DNA of 64,000 nt, taken from the NCBI RefSeq assembly GCF_026626635.1, contig NZ_JAPNKA010000001.1:2232001-2296000 (forward strand), read 5' to 3'. This document shows, one piece after another, positions 36,931-44,952 of the stretch; position 1 is the stretch's first letter, and every line of letters begins with the position of its first letter. The translations under genes and the position numbers were made by a program. The DNA comes from Archangium lansingense (GTDB taxonomy: Bacteria; Myxococcota; Myxococcia; Myxococcales; Myxococcaceae). The notes beneath the pieces are model-generated. The model was not told where the DNA came from. It saw nothing but the letters and a program-made list of their open reading frames with translations, and did no database searches.

Positions 36931-39900
36931 GGCGGGCGCCGAGGGACTCGGCCTTCCGGACGAAGCCAGACAGTCCCCGCGCCCGAGCGTTCTCCTCCAG
37001 CACTCGCAGGCGCTGCCAGGCCAGGGGGAGTCGGCCCCACGCAAACTCCACCTCCGCGAGTGCCAGCCGGGCCTCGTACTCCAGTGGGATGAGCCCCTTG
37101 CGCCGTGTCTCGGCGAGCACCGTCTCCAGTCGTTTCACCGCCTCGCTGTGCCTGCCCTCCGCGGACAGCACCCGCGCCGCCACCAGGGCTGAGCCGAGCC
37201 GCGTCTGCACGTTCTGGCTTCGGGCCGCGAGGGCTTGCGCCTGGGTGCTCGCCTCGCGGGCCTGGGCGGGTTGGTTCTGTGCCAGGTACACCAGGGCCAG
37301 GGAGGTGTGGGCCTGGGCCTCTCCATCCGGCAGCCCCAGGCTGTGCAGCGTCTCCACCGCCGCGAGCAAAGGCTCCAGTCCGGCCTCGGGCTTGTTCTCC
37401 TCCAATGCCAGCAGCCCGAGCGCTACCTGCGTCTCGGCCACCTCGCTGCGACCCTCCAGCTTCCGGCGCAGGCCCAGCGCTTCCTCGTAATGGCTGCGTG
37501 CACGCACCAGGTTCCCTTCCAACAGCGCCACCGTGCCGATGCCCTGGAGGAGGTAGGCGGTATAGCGGTCGTCCTGGGTCTGCCTCGACAGGGCCAGCCC
37601 CTCTTCATAGTGGCGCCGCGCTTCGTTTGGATGGCCCTCCGCCAGCTCGAGGTTGCCCAGTGTCCACAGCCCCACCTGCAGGGCATAGCGGTAGCCTGTC
37701 TCGCGGTTCAGGCGCACGCCCTCCTCTCCGGGGTTGCGCGCCCGGGCGATGTCTCCGCGCATCAGCCGCAGCTGGGCCAGGTTGACGCGCGTCAGCCCCT
37801 CGTTGCGCCGGTCGTTGATTTCCTGCTCGATGGCCAGCGCCTCCTCGAAGAGGGGCTCGGCCTGGGCCAGCTCGCCCTGCATCATCAGGGTGTCGGCGAT
37901 GTTCTGCAGCGCCAGGGCCACGCCTCCCCGGTGGTTGATGCCCTTCCAGATGCGCAGCGCCTCGGAGAAGACGCGCTTGGCCTCCTCGTAGTTGCCCTCC
38001 TCATAGGCGACGTTGGCCAGGCGGTTGAGCGTCTGGCCCTCGGAGCCCGGATCCCCTGTCTCGACGAAGATGCGGAGGGCCTGCTGGCAGGCCTCGGTGG
38101 CATCAGCGTGGTCGCCCAGGCGCAGCAGCGCATTGCACTGAGCCAGGCGGGCGCGGCCCACCAGCAGGCGAGAGCCCCGCGCGGTGCCTTTCTCCACCGC
38201 GCGCGCGGCCAGGGGCAGCACACCCTTGTAGTCGGAGAGGCTGTGCCGCACCTGGGCCTCGGCGAGGTCGATGCGCCCATCCCCGGAGGCGAGTGAGTCC
38301 ATGCGGCGCAGCGCGGCGAGGGTGTCGAGGGCGTCGCGCCCCTGGCTTCCCGCGGACTGGGCGCTGGCGAGCCTCAGGCCGTGGTCCAGGTTGTCCGGGA
38401 AGAGGCTGGAGAGGGTGCGGTAGTCGTTCACCGCCTTCACCCAGTTCTTCTCCATCTCGTGGACGCGGCCCTCCACCAGCAGCTGCTCCTCGCGGGACAG
38501 GCCCTTGGCGAGCGCGAAGGCCCGGCGGGCTGCCTCGAGCGCGTGCGTGTCGTAGCCAAGCACCGCCCAGGTCTCCGCGAGGGCGGAGTGGGCCAGAGCA
38601 AAGCGGGGGTCCGCTTCGATGGCCTGGGTGAAGAAGTCCCGGGCCTTCAGCGGCTCGTAGGCGCGCAGCCGGGCGAGGCCCTCGGCGTAGAGGCGCAGTG
38701 CGGTGGTGTTGGCGGGCAGCGCAGCGGTGGAGCGCCCGGCATCCTCCGCCATGCTGGGCGGACCGAGCCTTCCCCTCAGTTGGTCGCCCATGCGCGTGAC
38801 GAGCTCGAGGATCTCCGCCTGCGTTCCCCGCTCCCGAAGCATGGCCACCTCCTCACCGCTGGAGGCATCCTGCAGCCGCAGCAGGAGGCTGAGCTGGCCG
38901 CCCGTCTTCTCCGGCAGCGCCAGGTAGGAGCCGAGCACCACGAAGTCCACGCCCAGGTGCGCGCGGATGCGCGAGATCGTGTCCGGTGCCAGGCTCTCGC
39001 TGTCCGCCAGGGACAGCTCGCGCTTCATTCGCTCGACGGTCTCGCCTGCCACCAGGCGGAGATCCTCCCCCGCGGCGAGCTCGGCGGTGAGCGTCTCGGA
39101 GAAGGCCGTGGACATCCATGAGACCTCGGCCTGTCCGGAGAGGTTCTTGAAGCCAAGAACCGCCACCGAGCGGCGTGGCTTCACCTGCCGTGCCTCCACG
39201 TTGACGGGAGCGGGGGCATCCTTCCTCTGCGCCGCGTAGCCGCCGGCCAGTGCCGCGAGCATGAGCCCGCAGAGCATGAGCAGACCTCCGCGCACCCGTC
39301 GGCCCTGCTCGGGCCCGGGCACCGCGGGAATGGCGGGCAGCGAGGGGCTCGAGAGGGTGATGCGCCGGGCCTTGGCCGTGTCCAGGGGCGCTGTCTGCGG
39401 CGCCTTGCCCACCACGCCCACCTCGCACACCTCCACCGGATCCTCCACCCCGGCCAGCAGGTAGAAGCCGTGGGCTCGCCAGGCCAGCTCCGGCCCTGTC
39501 CCGCTGGTGCCCACGAAGGCGCGGCGGGCGATGTCGAAGGCGGCACGCGTCATCAACGTCTGCCCGCCCCGGGCCAGCGGCATGATGCGGGCGGCGATCA
39601 GCTTGGTGAGCCCCTCGACGTCCACCGGCTTGGCGCCCTGGGCCACCAGGTGGGGTGGGTTCTCGCGCAGCACCACCTCGCCCAGGTGGATGCCCGCGCG
39701 TGCTCGCAGCCGCACCCCCTGTTCTTGCTCCATCAATGCCAGCCGCTCGTGGTAGGCGAGCGTGTAGCGGGTCGCGTCCACCGGCCTCTCGAAGAGCAGC
39801 AGGAAGCCGTCGGTCTTGTCGATCTCCTGCCCACCGTGCTGGTGCAGCAGCTCTCGGGCCTGCTGGTCGTGCCGGGCGAAGAGCTCGGCGGCGCGGGCAT

Positions 39901-40810
39901 CGCCCAGGGACTCGACGAGCCGGGTGCTGTCGATGAGGTCCAACAGCAACACGGTGCGGATGGCCACGCTCGGCTCGTCGAGCGGGCGGGGCACCCCGCT
40001 GGGCTGCACGAGCGTACGGACCACCTCGCGGGCGCTGGTGAAGCGCTTGCGCGGCAGTGGATCCATGCAGCGGCGGATGACCACCACCCAGCGGTGGGGT
40101 AGCCCCAGTGTCTCCGAGGACGCCGAGCCGCGGCGCAGCTGTTCGAGCAGGGCGGGCGTCTCGGACTCCGGCGAGGACAGGGCCCCCGCGAGCAGCTCCA
40201 GCAGGACGAGCCCCAACGAATAGAGGTCCGAGGCGCCCGTGGGGGCAGAGCCCTTGTGCCGCTCGGGTGCCTGGTGGGGCGCGGTGGTGACCAGGTTTCC
40301 GCTCTCCCACGTCCACGTGGGGGCGGCGAGGACAGCGCGAGTCCCCTCTGGCGCCGCCACGAGCTTCACCCGAGCGCTGCGCAGGTCCCCGTGGACGAGC
40401 CCCGCGTCATGCAGCGTGGCCAGGCCCTCGCAGAGCTGGCGAGCCAGGGGCAGCGCCTCCTGGGGCGTCAGCGGACCCCGTTGGAGCAGCCGCTCCTCCA
40501 GGCTCTCGCCTTCGAGCAGCTCCGTGGTGAGGAAGGGCTGCTCCACTCCGGACGTCTCGTCCTGGTGGCGACCCACTTCCAGGATGCGCTGCACATGGGG
40601 ACTCACCACGTCTCGGGCCCGGTGTAGCTCGCGTTCGAGGCGCTCCAGCGACTCCGGGTCTCCGGCGCTCGTGCGGACCATTCTCACCGCGACGTGCTGC
40701 TGGCGCTCCACATCGAACGCTTCGTACGTCTCGTCCCGACCCACGAGGGTGATGGACCGCAGGAGCTTGTAGCGGCCCACGAAGAGCCGCTCGCTACCAG
40801 ATTGGGTCAT
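36893..40810 (-). CDS. Giant pseudokinase-cyclase-like-TPR transmembrane protein
   Basis: 1305 residues from ATG 40810; a longer form from 40882 is possible. An N-terminal kinase fold (about 10-270) lacks the Gly loop (LVGRDE), has R43 where Lys is expected (VAVRM), keeps H-G-D142, and lacks DFG, so it is a pseudokinase. A class III cyclase-like domain (about 283-450) retains metal-type Asp residues (LLDLIDST, KTDGF). A membrane helix lies near 515-535. A TolB/FlgO-like domain (about 550-650, RSVAVLGFKNLSG) and then ~600 residues of TPR repeats complete it. Likely a signalling scaffold. Confidence 0.9.
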   Translation of the reverse strand: MTQSGSERLFVGRYKLLRSITLVGRDETYEAFDVERQQHVAVRMVRTSAGDPESLERLERELHRARDVVSPHVQRILEVGRHQDETSGVEQPFLTTELLEGESLEERLLQRGPLTPQEALPLARQLCEGLATLHDAGLVHGDLRSARVKLVAAPEGTRAVLAAPTWTWESGNLVTTAPHQAPERHKGSAPTGASDLYSLGLVLLELLAGALSSPESETPALLEQLRRGSASSETLGLPHRWVVVIRRCMDPLPRKRFTSAREVVRTLVQPSGVPRPLDEPSVAIRTVLLLDLIDSTRLVESLGDARAAELFARHDQQARELLHQHGGQEIDKTDGFLLLFERPVDATRYTLAYHERLALMEQEQGVRLRARAGIHLGEVVLRENPPHLVAQGAKPVDVEGLTKLIAARIMPLARGGQTLMTRAAFDIARRAFVGTSGTGPELAWRAHGFYLLAGVEDPVEVCEVGVVGKAPQTAPLDTAKARRITLSSPSLPAIPAVPGPEQGRRVRGGLLMLCGLMLAALAGGYAAQRKDAPAPVNVEARQVKPRRSVAVLGFKNLSGQAEVSWMSTAFSETLTAELAAGEDLRLVAGETVERMKRELSLADSESLAPDTISRIRAHLGVDFVVLGSYLALPEKTGGQLSLLLRLQDASSGEEVAMLRERGTQAEILELVTRMGDQLRGRLGPPSMAEDAGRSTAALPANTTALRLYAEGLARLRAYEPLKARDFFTQAIEADPRFALAHSALAETWAVLGYDTHALEAARRAFALAKGLSREEQLLVEGRVHEMEKNWVKAVNDYRTLSSLFPDNLDHGLRLASAQSAGSQGRDALDTLAALRRMDSLASGDGRIDLAEAQVRHSLSDYKGVLPLAARAVEKGTARGSRLLVGRARLAQCNALLRLGDHADATEACQQALRIFVETGDPGSEGQTLNRLANVAYEEGNYEEAKRVFSEALRIWKGINHRGGVALALQNIADTLMMQGELAQAEPLFEEALAIEQEINDRRNEGLTRVNLAQLRLMRGDIARARNPGEEGVRLNRETGYRYALQVGLWTLGNLELAEGHPNEARRHYEEGLALSRQTQDDRYTAYLLQGIGTVALLEGNLVRARSHYEEALGLRRKLEGRSEVAETQVALGLLALEENKPEAGLEPLLAAVETLHSLGLPDGEAQAHTSLALVYLAQNQPAQAREASTQAQALAARSQNVQTRLGSALVAARVLSAEGRHSEAVKRLETVLAETRRKGLIPLEYEARLALAEVEFAWGRLPLAWQRLRVLEENARARGLSGFVRKAESLGARLSGAAPRVATPP

Positions 40811-40930
40811 CGGAGCCGTTCCGGACGCCGGGATCGTGGCGGATTGTGCCACACGCCATCCGGGAGGCGCTCCCCCAGCCATGTCGGGAACAGGGTGCTA
40901 CAGCCAAAGGAGGGGCGCTGGAAACCTTGT

Positions 40931-40946
40931 AAGTGGAATTCCACTT
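40931..40946. promoter_or_regulatory. 16-bp perfect palindrome upstream of the giant pseudokinase gene
   Basis: AAGTGGAATTCCACTT lies 121 bp upstream of the minus-strand start at 40810, in a 193-bp gap. It is likely a dimeric regulator site; the binding protein is unknown. Confidence 0.55.
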
Positions 40947-41003
40947 TTAGTGAACGGAAGGGGCCCCCTGTCTCGCCAGGTCCCGGGTGTGTGTCCTACC
41001 TGT

Positions 41004-42449
41004 TCACGGCTGCTTGCTCTTCGAGCCGAAGACCAGGAAGAGGGGCACCAAGGGAAAGCACACGAACAGCGGGAACAAGAGGGAGGCCAGCAGTCCGGGC
41101 AGCACGGAGTGGCCCTTGGCCTTCGAGTAACGCATGCAGGTCCAGGCGAAGAGCGCGAAACCCGCGGGCATGAGCGGGGAGGCGTTCTCTGGCCCCGGCC
41201 CCGTATAGGCCCCCACGTAGAAGAGGGCCATGCTGGCGGCGATGGCCACCTGGTGATTGTGGTCTTGCCACCAGTTCCTCAGCGGCTGGGTGAAACGCGC
41301 GAGGGGATGGCGCTTGCTCTGCTGGCTGGGCTGCGCGGGGGGATGGCGCTCGAGGAACTGGAGGACGGCGCCCGATGACGAGTCCACCACGAGGAGCTGC
41401 TTCCCAGCCTGGAGCCTGACGCTCAGTGCGGTGTTCTCGAGGCGCTGGAACTCGGTGGAGGGCCAGAACGTCCCGCCACGGGCCTGGGTGAGCTCCCACA
41501 GCGCCTGGTTGAACGCATGGGTGGGCAGCCGCCGCAGCATCTCCACCAACGACTCCAGTCGTTGCAGCTCCTGAGGCGGGGGCCGGTGGAGCTTGAGGCC
41601 CACGAGGTTCCGGCAGAAGTCGAGCAGGGCGCGGTGGCGTACCGGAAGGAGGGCCAACCCGTGAGGCCCGAACACGCTCAGGCCCCAGCGCTTGGGCGCC
41701 TCGTGGGTCTCATGACGGAGGTATGCCGGGCTGGTGACCACGTCGGGCACCTGGGGCTGCTCGTGCCACTGGATTGCGACCCGGGCTCCGAACTGGAGCA
41801 GCGAGGCCAGTGTGTCGGCGTAGGAGAGGGAGAACAGGGTGAGGCCCACCTTCTTCACGTGGAGGCCGATCCAACCCGGCAGCAGGGTGATGGCATCGCG
41901 CTCGAGCGTGCCCAGCGGCACCTGCACTGGCTCACCGGACCAGGGCTGCCAGAGCAGCCGTTTCGGCGTGAGCCAGACCCGCCCGGGAGAGGTCCAGGAG
42001 AGCATCCAGTCCTCGAAGAGCATGGGCTCGTCCTTTCCAGGCAGCTGGGGCAAGGGCTCGGCGGCCACCGCTTCCAGTGCGCCCAACGCTTCCTCGAAAG
42101 AAGCGCCGACCTGGGAGAGGGATTGTGTGAGCCGTTCGTGGACCAGGGCCTCCAGCTTCGCGCGCAGGGCCCGCAACTCCTGGAGGACGCGGCGCCCCGG
42201 ATGCTCCTTGGGCCACTGCTCCCTGCTGGCGCGGTGCTCCACGTAGGCGAGCACCTCGGTGAGCTCCGCCTCGTGCTCCCGTGTCTGTTTCAGCAACTCC
42301 GGTTGGCTGCGCAGTGCGCGCTTCCATTGGAAGGAGCCAAGCTGCCGTGTGAGCTGGGTGTAGCGCTCTCGGGCCTGCTCGATGTGCTCCCACCGGCCTT
42401 CGAGCTGGCGGCGCAGGGCGTCGAGCGGTTGGGGCATGGGCGCGGACAT
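41004..42449 (-). CDS. Unknown membrane protein with long soluble N-terminus
   Basis: 481 residues from ATG 42449; starts at 42437 and 42482 are possible. Residues 1-115 are helical and Arg/Glu/Gln-rich. About 120-370 are mixed with many Trp (WMLSWTSPGRVWLTPKRLLWQPW suggests a GRAM/PH-like strand pattern, weakly). Four hydrophobic segments lie near the C-terminus. I recognise no family. It is divergent from the radical SAM gene, with starts 71 bp apart, so shared control is possible. Confidence 0.75.
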   Translation of the reverse strand: MSAPMPQPLDALRRQLEGRWEHIEQARERYTQLTRQLGSFQWKRALRSQPELLKQTREHEAELTEVLAYVEHRASREQWPKEHPGRRVLQELRALRAKLEALVHERLTQSLSQVGASFEEALGALEAVAAEPLPQLPGKDEPMLFEDWMLSWTSPGRVWLTPKRLLWQPWSGEPVQVPLGTLERDAITLLPGWIGLHVKKVGLTLFSLSYADTLASLLQFGARVAIQWHEQPQVPDVVTSPAYLRHETHEAPKRWGLSVFGPHGLALLPVRHRALLDFCRNLVGLKLHRPPPQELQRLESLVEMLRRLPTHAFNQALWELTQARGGTFWPSTEFQRLENTALSVRLQAGKQLLVVDSSSGAVLQFLERHPPAQPSQQSKRHPLARFTQPLRNWWQDHNHQVAIAASMALFYVGAYTGPGPENASPLMPAGFALFAWTCMRYSKAKGHSVLPGLLASLLFPLFVCFPLVPLFLVFGSKSKQP

Positions 42450-42504
42450 TTCGGAGATTCTGCCATACGTACGGACACGCATTGGCGAGGGGGGAGGGCT
42501 CTCC

Positions 42505-42510
42505 TATGCT
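42505..42510 (+). promoter_or_regulatory. Putative -10 element for a near-leaderless radical SAM transcript
   Basis: TATGCT lies 9 bp before ATG 42520. RNA would start within about 3 nt of the ATG, and there is no ribosome-binding site, which fits leaderless translation. Confidence 0.45.
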
Positions 42511-42519
42511 GCCCGGCTC

Positions 42520-44388
42520 ATGAAGATCGCCCTGGTCGTGATGCCCCTGGCGGCGGTCCACCGTCCGAGTCTCGCCGCGGGCCTGCTCCAGGCCGCGGTG
42601 AAGGCCCGGGGCATCGAGTGCCAGACGAAGCACTTCAACGTCACCCTCTGGAAGATGCTGGGAGCGGAGTCCTATCGCTTCTTCTGCCATGAGGCGCCCA
42701 TGACGGCCCTGGCCGGGGAGTGGGCCTTCGCGCAGGCCTTCCACGGGCGGCGTGAGGGGGCGCGGGAAGCGTACGCGCGCGAGGTGTTGGACCATCCGGT
42801 GTGGGGGTTGCCACCGGCGCTGCGCGGGCACGTGTGGGCGCTGGAGGAGGTGGCGCCCGCCTTCCTGCGCGTGGTCTTCGAGTCCTGCGATTGGAGCCAG
42901 TACGACCTGGTGGGCTTCACCAGCACCTTCGAGCAGACGATGCCTTCGCTCTGCCTCGCGCGGATGATTCGCGAGCGCTACCCGCGGGTGAAGCTGGTGG
43001 CCGGCGGCGCCAACTTCGAGGCGGGGATGGGCCGGCAGTACATGGAGCAGTACGGGTTCCTCGACTACGTGGCCACGGGCGAGGCGGACGTCTCCTTTCC
43101 CCAGCTCTGCGAGAACCTGCGCGAGGGTCGCGGCGAGGTGCCTCCGGGTTTCTTCTACCGAGAGGGCGGAGCGGTGCGCGAGTCACCCCGGCGCAAGGAG
43201 CCGGGCTACGCCAACCTCGATGCGCTGCCCACGCCCGACTATGAGGACTTCTTCCACCTGGTGCGCACGAGCGCGCCGGAGCTGGCGGCTGGAATGTGGC
43301 TGCCCCTGGAGGCCTCGCGCGGCTGCTGGTGGGGAGAGCACTCGCACTGCACCTTCTGCGGCCTCAACGGCGAGGCGATGACGTTCCGCCGCAAGAGCTG
43401 GCGGCGCGTGGTGGAGGAACTGGAAGAGGTGGGCCGGCGCCATGGCGCCACACCCGTGCAGTACGCCGACAACATCCTGGCGATGGACTACTTCAAGGAC
43501 CTGCTGCCCCACTGGGCGGGCCAGCCGGTGCGGACGGAGAAGTTCTTCGAGATCAAATCCAACCTCAAGCGCCGCCAGGTGCGGCTGCTGCGCGAGGCGG
43601 GCATCACCCGGGTGCAGGCCGGTGTGGAGACGCTGGCGGACGGGACGCTCAAGGTGATGCGCAAGGGCGTGTCGGGTGCGCAGAACGTGGCGCTGCTGCG
43701 CTGGTGCCAGGAGCTGGGCGTGGACTCGCTCTGGAACGTCATCTACGGCTTTCCCCGCGAGGACATGGACGACTACGCGCGCACGCTCGCGCTCCTCCAG
43801 AAGATGGCGCACCTGCGGCCCCCCGACATCTGCTCGCCCATCCGCATGGATCGCTTCAGCCCCAACCACGCGGGCTGGCGGGAGCAGGGCTTCACCCGCA
43901 TCCAGCCCATGCCGGCCTATCGGCATGTCTTCCCGCTGCCGGACGAGACGCTCCACGAGCTGGCCTACTACTTCGACTACGAGCACCCGCGTTTCAGCGA
44001 GGTACTCGCACGGGGCGCGCAGCTTCAGTCCTTCATCCTCCAGTGGCAGGAACGCCACCGGCGGCGGGAGAACGGAGAGCTCGCCGTGAAGCCGCACTGG
44101 CAGGGAGGCTTCGTGCTCGTCGACAGCCGCTTCAACCTCACGCCCGCCAGCGAGCGCCTGGCCGAGGCCACGGTGTCGCTGCTGCTGGCATGCGATGCGC
44201 CCGTCTCTCGCGAGCAGGCGCTGCGGACCGCGGCCGAGGCCACCGGCTCCTCGAAGGCCGAGGCCCTGGAGGGAGAGCTGTCCCGGCTGCTCGAGCGGGG
44301 CATCATCGCCAACATGGGCTCGCTTCTGGTGACGTTGGCGATGCTTCCGGAAGGACTGCGGACGGAGCGGCTCGCGAGAGCTCACTGA
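42520..44388 (+). CDS. B12-binding-type radical SAM enzyme, RiPP maturation radical SAM protein 1 family
   Basis: 622 residues from ATG 42520. An N-terminal cobalamin-binding-like domain (about 1-200; MKIALVVMPL, YDLVGFTSTFEQTMPSLCLAR, LVAGGANFEAGMG) precedes the radical SAM domain. Its cluster motif is C269-x7-C277-x2-C280 (RGCWWGEHSHCTFCGLNG) instead of CX3CX2C, a hallmark of this RiPP family as I know it. A helical C-terminal region follows. Related enzymes modify ribosomal peptides, probably by C-methylation. The next gene, 18 bp downstream, is the only nearby substrate candidate. Confidence 0.9.
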   Translation: MKIALVVMPLAAVHRPSLAAGLLQAAVKARGIECQTKHFNVTLWKMLGAESYRFFCHEAPMTALAGEWAFAQAFHGRREGAREAYAREVLDHPVWGLPPALRGHVWALEEVAPAFLRVVFESCDWSQYDLVGFTSTFEQTMPSLCLARMIRERYPRVKLVAGGANFEAGMGRQYMEQYGFLDYVATGEADVSFPQLCENLREGRGEVPPGFFYREGGAVRESPRRKEPGYANLDALPTPDYEDFFHLVRTSAPELAAGMWLPLEASRGCWWGEHSHCTFCGLNGEAMTFRRKSWRRVVEELEEVGRRHGATPVQYADNILAMDYFKDLLPHWAGQPVRTEKFFEIKSNLKRRQVRLLREAGITRVQAGVETLADGTLKVMRKGVSGAQNVALLRWCQELGVDSLWNVIYGFPREDMDDYARTLALLQKMAHLRPPDICSPIRMDRFSPNHAGWREQGFTRIQPMPAYRHVFPLPDETLHELAYYFDYEHPRFSEVLARGAQLQSFILQWQERHRRRENGELAVKPHWQGGFVLVDSRFNLTPASERLAEATVSLLLACDAPVSREQALRTAAEATGSSKAEALEGELSRLLERGIIANMGSLLVTLAMLPEGLRTERLARAH

Positions 44389-44406
44389 CAACCAAAGGGA
44401 GGGGTG

Positions 44407-44943
44407 ATGTCGAAGCAGACGAAGTACTTGCTGACGGTGGACTCGGCGACGGGTGCAGCCGTGAAGCTGGAGCGCCTGGGTGAAGCGGGAGACCTGACCG
44501 AGGTGCCGTTGAGCACGCTCGCGGTGGCGATTCCGGGTGCACAGCCCGCGGCCGGAGTGGGGGCTCCGTTCATGCCTCCACCGATGATGATGCCCATGAT
44601 GGCCGCTCCGCAGATGCCGGCCGTGTTCCCCGTCCTCGTGCCGGCGTACGTCTATATGTACGGCATGGTTGCCCCCGCCCCGGTCGCGAGCTTCGCCCCA
44701 CCAGTAGCCCCCGGCGCGAGCACGGGTTTCGCCGGCCCTGGAGCGCCTGGTGGTCCCGGGTCATATGCGGCGTTCTCCGGGCCGGGTGCGCCCGGCGCGC
44801 CGGGTGTGTCGACGTTCGCTGGCCCCGGTGCGCCCGGCAGCACCTCCGCCACGATGCAGGGACCCGGTGCACCGGGCAGTCTGGCCGGCAGTACACAGGG
44901 AACGGGGGGGACCTCTGGCGGTGAAGAGGGGGGCTCGCGGTAG
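44407..44943 (+). CDS. Collagen-like Gly/Pro/Ala-rich protein, candidate RiPP substrate
   Basis: 178 residues from ATG 44407, with gggaggg directly upstream. Residues 1-45 form an ordinary, leader-like segment (KYLLTVDSATGAAVKLERLG). Residues 46-100 are a Pro/Met/Val/Tyr-rich stretch (PPPMMMPMMAAP). Residues 104-162 carry four GPGAPG motifs at 110, 125, 139 and 152, each followed by a short Ser/Thr/Ala spacer. The tail is Gly/Ser/Glu-rich. There are no Cys and no signal peptide. Tight linkage to the radical SAM gene suggests it is its substrate (inference). Confidence 0.75.
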   Translation: MSKQTKYLLTVDSATGAAVKLERLGEAGDLTEVPLSTLAVAIPGAQPAAGVGAPFMPPPMMMPMMAAPQMPAVFPVLVPAYVYMYGMVAPAPVASFAPPVAPGASTGFAGPGAPGGPGSYAAFSGPGAPGAPGVSTFAGPGAPGSTSATMQGPGAPGSLAGSTQGTGGTSGGEEGGSR

Positions 44944-44946
44944 GCT
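44941..44946 (+). promoter_or_regulatory. Putative -10 element overlapping a stop codon, leaderless GTG downstream
   Basis: TAGGCT begins with the TAG stop of the collagen-like gene and lies 6 bp before GTG 44953, which has no ribosome-binding site. The App1-type gene may thus have its own leaderless transcript. Confidence 0.45.
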
Positions 44947-44952
44947 GACTGC

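Noticed and set aside
42501..42522. Five-codon upstream frame (ATG at 42505) overlapping the radical SAM start
   Set aside because: There is no ribosome-binding site, and the same bases are better explained as a TATGCT -10 box.
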